A stretch of 64,000 nt of DNA from Marsupella aquatica (Eukaryota > Marchantiophyta). Positions 9,893 to 21,595 of this stretch are shown piece after piece. Below the pieces are notes generated by a model, which was given only the letters and a program-made list of their open reading frames with translations, did no database searches and was not told the DNA's origin. The position numbers were made by a program, and so were the translations under genes. The stretch lies in the NCBI GenBank assembly GCA_973895155.1, contig OZ316895.1:24552001-24616000 (forward strand), in the 5' to 3' direction. Within the stretch, counting starts at the first letter, position 1. Each line of letters begins with the position of its first letter.

Positions 9893-12254
9893 TAACTGGA
9901 TGGTCCACCATGTGGATGAAATTATTCATGGGTATGATGTATGTCAAATGATGATTGTGCATGCTCTTTGTCATGGCTCCTATTTACATTTAAACCCGAA
10001 GCTCTCATTTTAAAGAACACAGGTTTAGAAATAGACTTTGAGCTCCACAAAAGGTGCTAGTGTTTCACCTTTTATGGTGAGTACTGAGACATGGAATGAG
10101 GCTTTTATAGTGACAGGTCTTTAAAGCTTTTATAGTGACAGGTCTGGTTTAAAGTGGTTTAAAGAATGGGTAATCAGGCTCGTATTTCTAAATGCTAGAC
10201 TCTCAGGATAGTAGCTACTCAAATTGACCACCGTCAACACATGAGTGCTATACAACTATATGCTTTCAAATGCATCCGGTAAGACAACATGGTTTGCACG
10301 GGGAATCATGACGAAGAGGAAGACTTGACATCATCATCAACGTAGCCTAGTGCTTTGAATGTTGGGAGTGTTCCCTATGATGGAAACAGTGATGCACCTT
10401 AAGATAGCTGCTTATATGCTCATCATCAGCAAAGGATATCAAACTCATCCTGGCTTCAAGACAGATCGGAAGGGTAGGTTTGTAATATTTTTTGTAATTT
10501 TGCGAGATTCATAACCTGACAGGGCAACCACAGCATAGCTGTTGTCCCCTTGTTACTTACTGACATTATCTGCTCATGAAGTAACTTGTACCACACCTTC
10601 AGCATAGCTATTGTCCCAACTTTATCAGCTCATGAATGACCATATGGTAGCTGCACTCCAAATGACAGTTTTACCCCACCAAAAACTCATTCAAGCAGGG
10701 TACCGTATGTATTGTGCAAGTACACATGGGTAATACGTGTACTATCTTGATACCTTGTAAGAAAAGACACAACTCACGTTTTAAATCAATGCCACATGGA
10801 GATGTTAATAAAGAATCTGTAAATATTCATGGAATAAGACAGCATAATTCAAGCAAATCCAAAGACAGCATCCACAGAACTATGTCAGAATTCAACCTTG
10901 CAAATTCACTATATGGTGGATCCAATAGCCTATAATTCATGCATGTCAGTGCTACTTTATCCTACATGTTCAATTTGTTCGGCCCGATGGCTATTACCTG
11001 CTCTGCCATTCTGATGACTAAGACAAATAATTATGCCAATTGCAGAGGACTAAACTAGGTCTAATGACCACATCTCCTAGGTGCACACTAGAATGCTTAA
11101 TCTCAACTAGGATCAGAAATCTAATAGTGTGTGCCTAAACCCTAAACTTTCGTTGCCAATGTAAGAACCTGATCCTCATAATATAAGTGCATGTGGTTTG
11201 GGCAAGAAGAGTCTTTGAAGCCCCTCTGATTTCTTTGCAAGGAAAAAGAAATAACCACAACAACAAGAAGTCCACTGACAACCATTAAACACAAAGTAGG
11301 AAGAGCTCAAAATAAATAGCATTTTCTTCTTTGAAAGAAGGTGTGCCTATTGTCAGCAAATAATCTAGCATGTAGACTGGTCTTGGCGTCTCCTGGTAGG
11401 AGAAATGTCCCCAAATCCACACCACGAATAAACCTCAGCAGACCAAGTTGAACAGACTCATTGAGTTGTTCAAAGGAATCTATTGAAACCCCAAATATCA
11501 TGGCTCATAGTAGTCTTTGTGTGAATTGCTTTTTCCGGTTCAGTTTCCATGATGCTAAGAAGATAGTGTGAGTACATACCTGAGATTAGGGCAAATGATA
11601 TGGAGGGGCAGGGAGGGGAGCTACTGTAACGTACACGTTGCAGACTCTAGTTCCAGCAAGTCTCCAACTTTTAATATACCTTGGCATCTCTGGTCCCAAC
11701 AAGTCTCACACTTTTAACATCCTTGGCATGCCTACTTAGTATAATATTCGAGTCCAACAGGGACAGTAGTCTCCTACTTAGTGTAACTAGCCTGATTACC
11801 TGGTCCTTGAATGTCAATAAAGACTGAGTTAAGAAAAATCCAAAAGAATTTATTATTATTATTTCCGGTTCATTTTTGCTCCTATCCCGGTTTTCTGTAT
11901 CAATGCATTTTCACTTAAATATCCCTTAACTTAGAGTCAGTGTCTTGAGGCTTCACTCTAGAATGTAACCATGAAGAGTAAATTTTGAACATGCTTTACT
12001 AGTAAAACATTCCTGACCATTCAAACAAGCATGGGCTATAGTCCCCTGGGTATGCAGAGTGTAATTTTCAAATCAGACAAGCTTCAGTTGGACAACATTA
12101 ACTCATGTCACTATTGAGGTTTGTGTCTAAAATTGTATAATTATATAAGGGAAGGTCAGACAGTGTTAACTGCATTAACTCACCTCAATATTGAGGTTTA
12201 TCAAAAATGGCTTGTAGGGGTGGCCCCATTGGTCCACAAAATGCTTGTATCAGT
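9893..12254. other. Intergenic, short duplications only
   Basis: No gene is supported. GCTTTTATAGTGACAGGTCT is duplicated at 10101-10120 and 10126-10145. A ~43-bp imperfect tandem pair (phrases CAACAAGTCTC, ACTTTTAA, CCTTGGCAT) spans about 11650-11737. A two-unit telobox is at 11139-11149. Confidence 0.5.
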
Positions 12255-12273
12255 CTATTCATTAAAACTGGAA
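12255..12273 (+). repeat. Left terminal inverted repeat of the transposon
   Basis: 19 bp identical to the complement of 25886-25904. After this the two ends diverge. Confidence 0.8.
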
Positions 12274-12288
12274 AATTATTTGATCTTT

Positions 12289-12415
12289 GGACATTTGGGC
12301 ACCAAAATATATACTTTTGGGTACAAGAATTGTACATTTGGGCAGTGAAAGTTGTATATTTGGGCACAAGATCATGTACATTTGGGGAATCAAGATTGTA
12401 TATAGGGGAAAATGA
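12289..12415. repeat. Left subterminal repeats
   Basis: Four or five spaced copies of a GTACATTTGGGCA-like phrase (GGACATTTGGGCAC, TACTTTTGGGTAC, GTACATTTGGGCA, GTATATTTGGGCAC, GTACATTTGGGG). Similar phrases occur at the right end (25788-25850). Subterminal repeats of this kind commonly serve as transposase-binding sites; that role here is inference. Confidence 0.7.
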
Positions 12416-12967
12416 AATATTAATTTGGATTCTAAAGAAAAACATTTGGGTGATAATAATGTAAAATATGTTGGATAAGAAGTAGAAAATTGATTCAATC
12501 TGACTAACTAGTAAGTAAGTAATATAATATAACTAAAGCTAACTTCAATATGATCTCGACCCTAGCTCAACCTTCTACGTAATAAATGAAAGCATTAATT
12601 TATAAACTTGTCAGGATGGTATCTATCCATATTAATTCAAGTAACTAACTAATTTGTTAGTACATTCTATAGTAAGCAACTCGAGTTGAAACTAAGGTTT
12701 ACTAGAGGCAGTCACATCCCATCACGGATATGACTTCTTGTAATATAGTCAGATAGTATTATGTAATTATAATTAAAGCAATTAATATAAAGGTATCCAA
12801 GTCCAATTAATACCTCCTGCCCACCTATTCAAACTAGTCTCCCAAAATATTATAAAAGTTACTTCTAAGATTCACTAGTAACCAACTAGTACGTAAACTA
12901 AGACATTCCAAACCAATTGACATACTTAGACTCCCTCACTCTGACTACTAGAAAACTTTAATTTGAC
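12416..12967. other. Transposon left arm, non-coding
   Basis: AT-rich sequence between the subterminal repeats and the stop of the transposase; no gene is seen. It would include the 3' untranslated region of the transposase. Confidence 0.5.
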
Positions 12968-14983
12968 TTAATGAACAATCCCTTCCATGTAGGTTTTGAG
13001 TGTGTTCAAAACATTCTTGGGAATGGTCAAACCTCTATCAATTATATTTTCTTCTCTAGAGCGTGACTTGAATCCATACATAGCAGAATTAGCAAATTGC
13101 CAACGTTCAGTGGCACTGTCAAACCCAGGATCCATCTCCCAAGTCTTAGTAGTCTGAAAGCAACGTGAATATCGTACATGATCCAGTGCATCATGTTTAC
13201 CATGTTTAGGCCTCCACCATTGCACTTGGAACATAGGAGCATACCTTGTACTAGTAGAAATACTGTTATTGCATTGCAAGTCTCCTGAAGGAACTTCATG
13301 GTTTGGGTCCACAACACCCAAAGCTCTCACCAACCAGAAAAGTTTTTTGCCATTCTTCTTTTCCCATTCATCCTTTGGACGAAGAAATACAAAGTGGCCC
13401 TCTTGAATGTCCTGGAGAGGAATCCAACGGGCAAGTTCTCGCTCGTGTCGAGTGCCAACAAATGGTGCAGTTTGATCCTCCATCTCTTCCAGGTACTCAT
13501 TCTGAAGCTCCACCATTTCTGGATTCTGTGTACTACTACTAGGTTCCCCCAATGGTTCAGAGGTTCCTGTACTATTCACCTTGTAACCAGTTCCGTGGTT
13601 GGTTTTTGGCCAAAACTCATATGTCAATGCCAACTGTATTTCGGCCTCCCCTTCAATTGTAAGCTCCCCAGATAATACTTGCACCACCATTTCCCAATAT
13701 TTCACCAAAGGAAACCTCTCACGATATGCTGTAGAGGTCTCATCCTTACAACTCTTCTTCAAAAACTCGATGTAACGATTAAGGAATGGGATGATTTCTT
13801 CAACCTTGCCTCGTACATCCCCGGAGATGGGTTTTGCAAACGGTTGACCTTCTGGTAAAATGAGAGCATTGGTGTTGGAATCAGTTCTCCAAATGGACCT
13901 TCCGGTTGAAGGGTACCAAGGTTGTTTCACATGTGCTTTGTATTGATATATTGGAACATTATCTCTCATAGAGAAAAGAAATGCCACTGGTTTTGAGTGA
14001 CCCTCTATGTCTTTTACCTTGAAAGTTTTCAAAAACTCTTTGTAAGCTGCAACCTCTTGAATCAACCGTGGAACACGATGAATGCTTTCACACTCCCAAA
14101 CCTCAGCCATCAACCCCAAGAGGGTAGAAACCTCCTTGTACTTCACTTGGTTGGATACTTTTGAAAACAATGCATCAACATCCTCATGGGTGTGACCAAC
14201 CATGAGAAATGACATCTGCACTGTTTCAAAGACCCCTCTACTAACAAGCTCACTGCAAAATGTCATCACGTACTGGTTTTTGTTATCTTTCCCTGAATTA
14301 TCCATTTGCAAGGTCAGGTGCCTTGGCAATGGTTTGAAAGAGGTAGCAGCCTTGGGATCAATACCAAACTCGTCATCCACCACATTTGATAACCCAATAT
14401 CTTGGTCATCTTCAGCTCCTTGAAATCTAGCAATTGAGACTTTTTTGGGTTCTAAGTACCCTGCAAGAAATGCTTCAAAGTCCAAAAGAGATTGAAAAAT
14501 TGGCCTCGTTGCAGCCCAATATAACCCTTCAAGGAGGTCTCCAGATTTGTCCCCCTTGTAATCCTCCAGATCTCTAAGGCACTTGGCCAACGATGTCACT
14601 ATGAAGTCTACATCTCCTGGCCAAAGCCCAGTGAAACTGAAGTGAGCATACACTCCGGGATCCCTTTTGTGGGTCAACATCCCAGTGAGCGCAATGGGGA
14701 GAGGTTGACCACTGCCGGACAATGATTTAGGAGTGGGGACCAACCTAGGGATCCATGTCTTGGCTTGGTCCATCTTGTCATGTATAATGCAAAGATAGTT
14801 CTCAGGATCCTTCTTCGCAAGAACCCTGTGAGCATAGTAAACATATCTCCTAGACATTTGCTCATGAAGATGACGAGCTCTTCTTTCCTCAATCTCTAAA
14901 CGCTCTTTCTTTCTCTTCTCACGCATCAACTGATCTTTGAACTCAGTCTCGGGGGTTTCACTTCCACAAAAATGGCATATCAC
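12968..14983 (-). pseudogene. DUF7869-type transposase, C-terminal part (downstream of MITE insertion)
   Basis: This is the C-terminal catalytic half of the transposase, about 657 codons downstream of the MITE insertion; its first ~12 codons come from the MITE. A charged helical stretch (KRKKERLEIEERRARH, residues 23-38) precedes IIHDKMDQAKT (about 66-76). LTLQMDNSGKDNKNQ follows at about 223-237 and MVGHTHEDVDALFSKVS at about 261-277. The Q-M-D-N and G-H-T-H-E-D-x-D signatures are those of the DUF7869 family, which is widespread in plant and animal transposon proteins and has a presumed RNase H-like DDE fold; family name from memory. Residues near D69/D72, D228 and the EDVD group are candidate catalytic acids. 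The C-terminal 350 residues carry no domain I know. It ends at 12968, ~700 bp inside the left end. Confidence 0.75.
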
Positions 14984-15243
14984 GTGCGACGAAGGATAGG
15001 GTCATTTTATTGGTTCTAAGGGAAGACTTAAGAATTTTTGTAGAAGAACAATAGGGTCTTTTAAATTCAATTTTGAGACTTATAAGAACATTAGGGTCTT
15101 TTTAATCCATTTTTTAGAATATTCCAAGAATATTCCAACTTTATAGGGGTTAAAAAATAAATTTTTTTTCTTACATTTTAGGGGGTTCGAGGCCTAAAAA
15201 CGTCGCAGGCGATAGGGAGGTCCCCATATAGTGAGACCCCTGA
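14948..15243. mobile_element. MITE-A copy 2 inserted in the transposase, with 9-bp target duplication
   Basis: This 296-bp element is flanked by GAACTCAGT on both sides (14939-14947 and 15244-15252). Its ends are inverted: GGGGGTTTCACT against AGTGAGACCCC. It is the best-preserved sibling of the element at 337-617. Removing the element plus one copy of the duplication (305 bp) brings the two transposase reading frames exactly into phase and joins ...CTLCTEF to KDQLMREK... A 9-bp duplication is typical of Mutator-like elements, so this is probably a MULE-derived MITE. Confidence 0.9.
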
Positions 15244-17034
15244 GAACTCAGTGCAAAGTGTACACTTTGCAAATGCACTACCCTTGTGAAAGTCAAAATT
15301 CATGAAGGACTCACTCCAGAGTTTATACATAGTGTTTTCACTCACCTTCACGTAGCCATCTAATTCCATCTTGGAGTACACCTCAAAAATCTCTTTCTTC
15401 GTGAAACAAGATGGAAGTCTATACTCAACCGTGTCAGTACCATGAGACCCTCCATAGGGTAGATGCGGCATGGGTTCTCCGTTTTGGGTTAGAATGGACT
15501 CCAACAAAGCACGAGCGTGCAAGGTGCTTCCCCGTGTCTTGTGTGAACCCTTGTTTCCATGGAATCCAACCTTGCAACCTGCTTTGTATTGATTTTTGTA
15601 ATCATAATACTTGGCAGTGCTGAATCCATGCATTTTAATAAATGCACCCTTGCATACACGTCGACCTCTTACAACAAAATATCCTTTTGTCTCCACTTCC
15701 TTCTCCCTGCAACCAAAAAGAGTGAAAATGTGACTGGTTTTGTTGTCGTTTGACATCCCATGGTATTCCCTCCTTATCGCCTGTAGGTCTTCTCTCGGCA
15801 TGTTGAGGCAACACTTCAACTTACAACAACCTTCTCTTTGGATGGAATCAATTTCCTCCTCTGTGATTTTCAGAATTGCCCTCGACTCCAGGTGCTTCTT
15901 CCTTTTTTCATCAGGGTTCCCCTTCGTTCTCTTGATGAAATTATAAGGCCGTTTTGAAAACTCAGTGTGACCATTCATATCTACCTCTAGACAATCTCGA
16001 CCATCAATAATTGGCTCGGGAGAAACCTCTCCAATGAGATCCAGAAGAAAAATCCCCCTTGATATCAGCACAAGTGAACGGATGGCCCACCTAACAAGAC
16101 CGGGCACTCCGGGGGAGATATTCGGGAAAAATTGAGGGTCAATCACGCCTGTGACAACAACCCCAACGTGATCTGGCCCAAGAACCTCATCATCAATGGC
16201 ACCGGACTCGAAAGGAACTGTGATGATGCCAAGCCCGACCTTGGTCCGATTATCATCAACATACAATTCCACTTCCTCCGCCATCCAGTTCGAATGCAAA
16301 CTATAATCTTTGAAATTATCATTTCCAAAAACATCCCGTGCGGACGGCTCATCTAGTAAATCATGGGAAGAACTCCTTTGATGAACATTCCTTAAATTCC
16401 AGATTACAAAATTGTCCAATCCTTCCTGAACGGTATCGGCTCCAGCGTGCGGAAAGGGTAACCTCTCCATTCCTTGAACAACTTCACATATCTTCACACT
16501 AATCCTATCAGGGCCAAGTCTTTCATTGTGACAAGTGTCATCGGGATTCATCTTGAATACAAATCCTCGACACACAATCTGATTTCCAATCGAGAGCTCC
16601 ACTTCATCGCCATCTGTAATTGAGTCTCCCAAACTTCCCACCGCAGATTTGTCAGGTAAGCAATTGGGAAATGTATCATTTGTAGAACATGTAGCATCCA
16701 CTTGTGTCATCGCTGGAGTTGACTGTGACCTCAAATATGTGAAAGAGGCATCCCAAATAATGCAGGAGTCTACAGCATCAAAAAGTGTCCTGATCGGTGG
16801 CAACGGGAATGGAATTTCTCGAGATCCATCATAGCACCTCTCAATAAGAACTCCTATACGATTAATACCCAAATCAACGTTACGCACTGAGTCACCGGGG
16901 TCAACCTTAAGGACTGTTCCAGAGGCAACTTCAACTCCGTCAAGTAAGAGGGAAACCTCGTCTCCTCGAAAGAATATCCCCATTTGGAAAAGATGTTCCA
17001 AACAGGAAGCTGTTGTACCTCGAGATGATCTCAA
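15178..17034 (-). pseudogene. Transposase, N-terminal part (three Tnp1-like repeats plus Cys-rich region)
   Basis: This N-terminal half reads into the MITE and stops there. It has three ~75-residue repeats at about 20-100, 138-215 and 250-325, each of the form GDEVxLxxxxxxVxxGxVxKxxPxD...LGxxxxxVxI...I-W. The layout resembles the Tnp1/En/Spm-like transposase repeat known in plants; I infer a relation from the pattern only. A Cys-rich patch, CCKLKCC, lies at 403-409, then GYFVVRGRRVCKGAF (451-465) and FAKCTLCTEF at the break. These regions normally precede the catalytic part in DUF7869 transposons. The codon at 17032-17034 is TTG, so the true start is elsewhere: either the ATG at 16981-16983 (residue 18) or an upstream exon ending at the AG of the palindrome at 17018-17036. 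Confidence 0.7.
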
Positions 17035-17079
17035 GGTAAAGTGACTAGCAAAAACAAACCAACTGAACTAGCAGTAACA

Positions 17080-17290
17080 GATTAAGAAGTCTTTAGCTCG
17101 AGACAATCTCGAGGTAAAGAAAGGACCACAAAAATCACGAGATATAGATTAACAAAGTCTTCAGCTCGAGACGATCTTGAGGTAAGTAATGGACCACAAA
17201 AACCACGAGATATAGATTAACAAAGTCTTCAGCTCGAGACGATCTTGAGGTAAAGAATGGACCACAAAAACCATGAGATATAGATTAACA
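17080..17290. repeat. 67-68 bp tandem repeat, 3 units
   Basis: GATTAA starts recur at 17080, 17147, 17215 and 17283. Each unit contains one palindrome of the AGCTCGAGACGATCTTGAGG type followed by GGACCACAAAAACCA. The array lies just upstream of the transposase coding sequence and could form part of its promoter or of the transposon's regulatory centre. Confidence 0.9.
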
Positions 17291-17299
17291 AAGTCTTCA

Positions 17300-18451
17300 G
17301 CTTGAGACAATCCACATGAAGAGGGAATTCTATACTTCCAACGATCAATAATCCACCCTAGAAGAAGAACTATGAAGTGCATAGAAACAACAGCTCATAA
17401 TAACTCCTCAGAGAAGCATGAACTCACGCAAGAGAAGGAAAGATACTTAAATACTTGTGGATTTAAAGGAGCTAGAAACAAAAACAGACAATTCCCAAGA
17501 AGATACCTAAAGCTTGAGACGATCTCGAGCCACAAATGACACTCTAATTGAAAAATATGTTGTTATGATTGAGGAGCTCTAGATGATCTAGAGGTAAAAG
17601 TTTGACATTGAAATACATAAAGTAGGCTTATAGAAGACTAATGAGAAATAGCTTAAAAAAAAGAGAAAAGGTTCACAAATGGATTCTGAGTGACAATGTT
17701 TTAAGCATAAATGGTTTGGTATTCTAAAAGGTATGGGTTCAATTATTTTAGACCAACTTCATGGCTTCAAATGAGAATGTCTCCAAAACCAAATAAACAA
17801 CTGAGAGAGAAAGGACTTCGAGAAAAAATCTAGAGCCAGAGAACAGGGAGCGAGAGGCAGGGGCAGGAAGAGGGATAAGAGAGAGAATGAGGGGAGCAGG
17901 AAGCGAGCAATGAAACAATATCTGAAGAATGACCCGATGGAGAGGAAAACGAGCAATATATAAAATCCTGCCTGACCAGACGGCTCTGTCAAACCAATGG
18001 CAAGGATGAACTAGCGGCAGGGTGAAGTACAGACCGCAATAATGATGGTACGTGTGACAGCACCGTCATCATGACTCAACTCAAGATTCACTCCCACGCA
18101 TGGGCGCGTGGCATCCTGCACGTGGCCGGGCATCCGTCGTCGGGCACCCCAGCCTGACTCAGGGCCGACCGAGCGGCTTATAGTCCACATTCGCAACGTC
18201 GCCACCCTCATTTGCACATTTGCCTCCCTGCCTACCTCCCCTCCGCGCCTCACTCGCCTCTTGCTTGCTGCCTCTAGATATTTTGTCACTTTTGCCTCTA
18301 GATCGTCATTTTTTCCTCGAGACTTGTTTAGGGTCAAGATCCCCTTTGAGCCTCGAGATATTTTATAGCCGTTTGGATTGAGATTTTCTTGTGAGCCTCG
18401 AGATAATATTTTCTTATATCACCCAGATCTAGTATCCACTATCCAGTAGCC
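17300..18451. other. Transposon central non-coding region
   Basis: Lies between the divergent gene blocks. It holds palindromes at 17511 and 17575 and half-sites with CCTCGAGATA at about 18353 and 18393. A TATATAAAA stretch lies at about 17956. Presumably it contains both promoters, but no transcription start can be fixed. Confidence 0.45.
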
Positions 18452-18569
18452 ATGTCGACCGTTGTAGATTTCTCCAAGGACAACTTCGCCGAGTACGACG
18501 CATCAACTGTAGCGATGGAGCTTCAGACCCTTCTAGATTCATCATAGAACATCCACCGCACTATCAAAC
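18452..18569 (+). pseudogene. Candidate first exon of the ParB/methyltransferase gene
   Basis: An ATG at 18452 opens MSTVVDFSKDNFAEYD... and is closed by TAG at 18545-18547. Ignoring that stop, the frame continues to a good donor (AAAC|GTAATATATT) at 18570. The exon would end in phase 1, which matches the acceptor at 19964/19965 (TTTTCCAG|GTGCAAAA) that opens the next exon. The start MST is also used by the neighbouring gene at 23927. The phase match alone could occur by chance one time in three. Confidence 0.4.
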
Positions 18570-19964
18570 GTAATATATTATCTTTTCTCATTGTTAGATG
18601 GAGGTTTGGCTCGAGATCATCTCGAGCTTCAAATCATACTTGGTTTTTGATCCACTTGAGGGTCGAGATCATCTCGAGCCGATTGATATTTTCTGCATTA
18701 CTTTGCTTCAAGAGGTGGCTTCGAAGTGAACAAGTTTATCGTTTGTAACTGAGATTAGGCTCGAGATCGTCTCGAGCCTAATATCCACAAAGTTAAGAGG
18801 TTTCTGTCATTTTCATATTGATGTATCTGTCAGATTGCTGTATCTGTCATGCTGTATCTGTCATGCTGTATCTGTCAAATACTAACAGCATATCCAAAAG
18901 GGATTATGGAAAAGGCAGATTTAGATTCCTATTGAATATGTTGTTCGTATTTGACTTATGTTTTGTTATTTCCGATGGAAAACAATATCCTTCGGAAACC
19001 AACATCATATCGAAAGTCGTCCAAGCTTGCTTCTGAAAATGACTTCTGTACTCTCCAACTTGTTCTGATCATGGAAATCATCCCGAGTTAGAGAGTTTTT
19101 GAAGCCTTTGCCAGAGGTGAACTTGGACAACTTTTGAGTATGTTGTTCGTATTCGATCGACATTCTCATATTTGAGAATCAATGTCTTCAGTGAAGAAAC
19201 ATGATAATGCAAAGATTTAGTTAACGGTGAACGAATGCCAATTGTGAGTCTCTGTATTCTAACTTTTAGAGACTTGGGTCGAGATGATCTCGACCCAAGT
19301 ATTAAAATATCCAATTCATCAATAGTGTACTAACTTTTTGCCTTGTCAGATTTTTTGCATATGGAAGACCACGTCTATCGACCACAAAAGTCGACCAAGC
19401 TTGCTTCTGTCAACGACTTCTGTACTCTCCAACTCGTTCTGATCATGGAAATCATCCCGAGTTAGAGAGTTTCTGAAGCCGGTGTTAGACATAAGCTTGA
19501 TCAACTTTTGAGTATGATGTTCGTATTCAATGGAGATTCTCATAATTGAGAATCGATGTTTTCCTACGACGAAATATGATAATGCAAAGATTTAGATACC
19601 GTTGACTGTTTAGCCACGATTGACTCTTCCTGTATTCTATTTCTAAAGTATTGTTCACGAATTTAGGGTCGAGATCATCTCGAGCTTCCATTGTATTCCA
19701 TGCTTGCCATCTGTAGATTGCGAAATACCCTCCAACTCGTTTCCATTGATGATTGGGGTTCGAAAAGGTGATTGGTAGTTGGGTTTATGATATTTTAGAA
19801 TCAATTCCTCCCCCCAAATACATCTGGCCATGAAACAACGGTTTTGTACTTATTTGAGTTCAACTATGTTAATGGGTGAGGGAAGCTCGAGATCGTCTCG
19901 AGCCTCTTACGGGATTTCTCATTTCTGTGATTCTGACAATTGGTCTATTTTTCATTTTTTCCAG
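18570..19964. other. Presumed long intron rich in palindromes
   Basis: Contains six palindromes and a ~250-bp direct duplication, but no convincing coding segment. If the first exon is right, this is a 1,395-bp intron. The acceptor is a clear pyrimidine tract plus CAG at 19961-19964. Confidence 0.45.
19013..19634. repeat. ~248-bp direct duplication, offset 374 bp
   Basis: 19013-19260 and 19387-19634 share AAAGTCG[TA]CCAAGCTTGC, GATCATGGAAATCATCCCGA, CAACTTTTGAGTATG and GATAATGCAAAGATTTAG in the same order, with scattered differences. It lies inside the transposon; the palindrome at 19272 lies between the copies. Confidence 0.85.
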
Positions 19965-21436
19965 GTGCAAAATTGGGATCGCCCAATTTGATTGTTGAAG
20001 ATGAACATGCCCTTGAGGTTTTGTGCCCTGGACAAACTGATATAGGATTCTGTTGGGCCATTGAGCTAGCTGAAATTGAGGAGATGGAGGGGTCAGTTAT
20101 TTGCTTGAAGACGAGGTCTCCATCTACCAAACCTCTAGTTTGCAGCTTACTTGGGCCTGTTGTTTCCATTGTCACAAGTAATGGTAAGGACATGGTCTTG
20201 ACGGTGGAGAACCATGAGACTGGGAAATGGGCTCTCATTAGGCTTCACTCCAAGAACTACTCGTGCAATCTTAATATTGAACGTGCTGCTAGGAAACAAC
20301 TGAGCGTGATACCAATGGGATTCTTCCCCGATGGATTTACTGCCAGTAATTTGTTGGAAGAGTCCAAAATGACTGGGGCAGATATAATTTTTGGATTCTT
20401 GTATTGCCGGAAATACGGTTTTGATCATGACAATGAATTCACGACTCCTTTCACTTGGAAGGTTTTGAGAATAATGTCAGATTCCAAGGTGGGAGAGTTT
20501 CAATCCATTTCCCCTGATTTTGTTTTTGGAGCTGGTGAATTTGACGAGGAAGGGTGTAAGAAGTGGGTGTTGTCTCATCGGAGACAAACAGGTAAAGGAA
20601 AATCAGGAGCTTCAGGAGATAAGATGTCAGGCTCGGACAAGAAGGAGGTAAAGGTGGCGCAAAAGAGGAAAAGGGTTGAGAAACCTGAAAGCGCTTCGAA
20701 GAAGGCTCCGCCTAAGAAAAAATCTGCGCCTGTAAAGGTAGATCTCATTCTGGCATCTTCTTCGGGTGTGATTGCACATACCGATGATGATGGCACTCCA
20801 GGAGATGCTCCGGGTGAAAAGAGCGTTAAAGAAGGAGCCGAAGTTCTTAAGGAGATTGAGGAGTATTACACATTTGGCATGAATGAAACTTTTGACATTC
20901 CTGTCACTAGTATAGATTCACCTTCTGCAGTTTTGGTATATAGGATGTTCAATAAGGACCATGCCATGGAGATCGCAAAATCCATGGTTAGAAACCCTGG
21001 AATGGTACCAGCTGTGGCGGATTTAATTCCGTATTCAAGAGAGAGTTCGCAGTTGCTCCATTATGATAATACTCCTGAGGATCGAAAGGAGTTCGAGTGG
21101 GGTGTTAAGAATAAGAAGGTGCAATTCCTTGCAATTAGTGGACAACACTCGGCCAAGGCAGCAGTTTGGATCATTGGTTGGTCTAAGAGCGATGCAAAGT
21201 TGAAGGAGGTCACCAAGAGTCTTCAGCTTTGAAAGTCACAAATTCTTTTGGACAAAACTCCAAGAACAATACTTGCTCAACACTCACAAAGGGCAAATGC
21301 AGTTAACAAGACAATGGAGTATGAGTCCTATTTTCTTGATACTATGGTCCATGCCCGTCGACAGTTTGACGTGTGTGGCCATCCGGAGAGACTCGTGATT
21401 GGGTCCAATAGACTAACGGATCATCAAAAGTTCCAG
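19965..21436 (+). pseudogene. ParB-like domain exon of a ParB/DNA-methyltransferase-like protein
   Basis: Exon bounded by TTTTCCAG|GTG and TTCCAG|GTATATTC. The N-terminal ~190 residues have no family I recognise. A basic linker (KRKRVEKPES...KKAPPKKKS) follows and looks like a nuclear localisation signal. Next comes RMFNKDHAMEIAKSMVRNPG, then QFLAISGQHSAKAAVWII, which resemble the N-terminal ParB-fold motifs: an R-x-F/L start with a helix, and the I-x-G-x-H/Q-R-x-x-A strand-turn. In bacteria and phages ParB-like domains are often fused to N4/N6 DNA methyltransferases, and the same order is found here. TGA at 21230-21232 interrupts the frame; the frame then continues unchanged, so I treat it as a nonsense mutation. 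The start is upstream, probably at 18452. Sequence identity to any ParB is low by eye. Confidence 0.5.
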
Positions 21437-21595
21437 GTATATTCGAACTCAAATCCACTTCTAGCTCGAGATTGTTTCGAGCCTCAAGGTCAAGTTTTTG
21501 TATTCAAGTCTTTTTCAATAAATTCCAACATAGTTTCTTCATTCTACCTCTAGATCGTCTCAAGCCTCAGATTTTCGTTGTTATCTTTGGATCAG
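21437..21595 (+). other. Intron, 159 bp, phase 0
   Basis: CAG|GTATAT donor and GATCAG|GATTTC acceptor join two segments in the same phase. Two of the transposon palindromes lie inside it. Confidence 0.75.

Noticed and set aside
12207-12498. Overlapping ORFs at the transposon left end
   Set aside because: They are translations of the GTACATTTGGGCA repeats, not genes.
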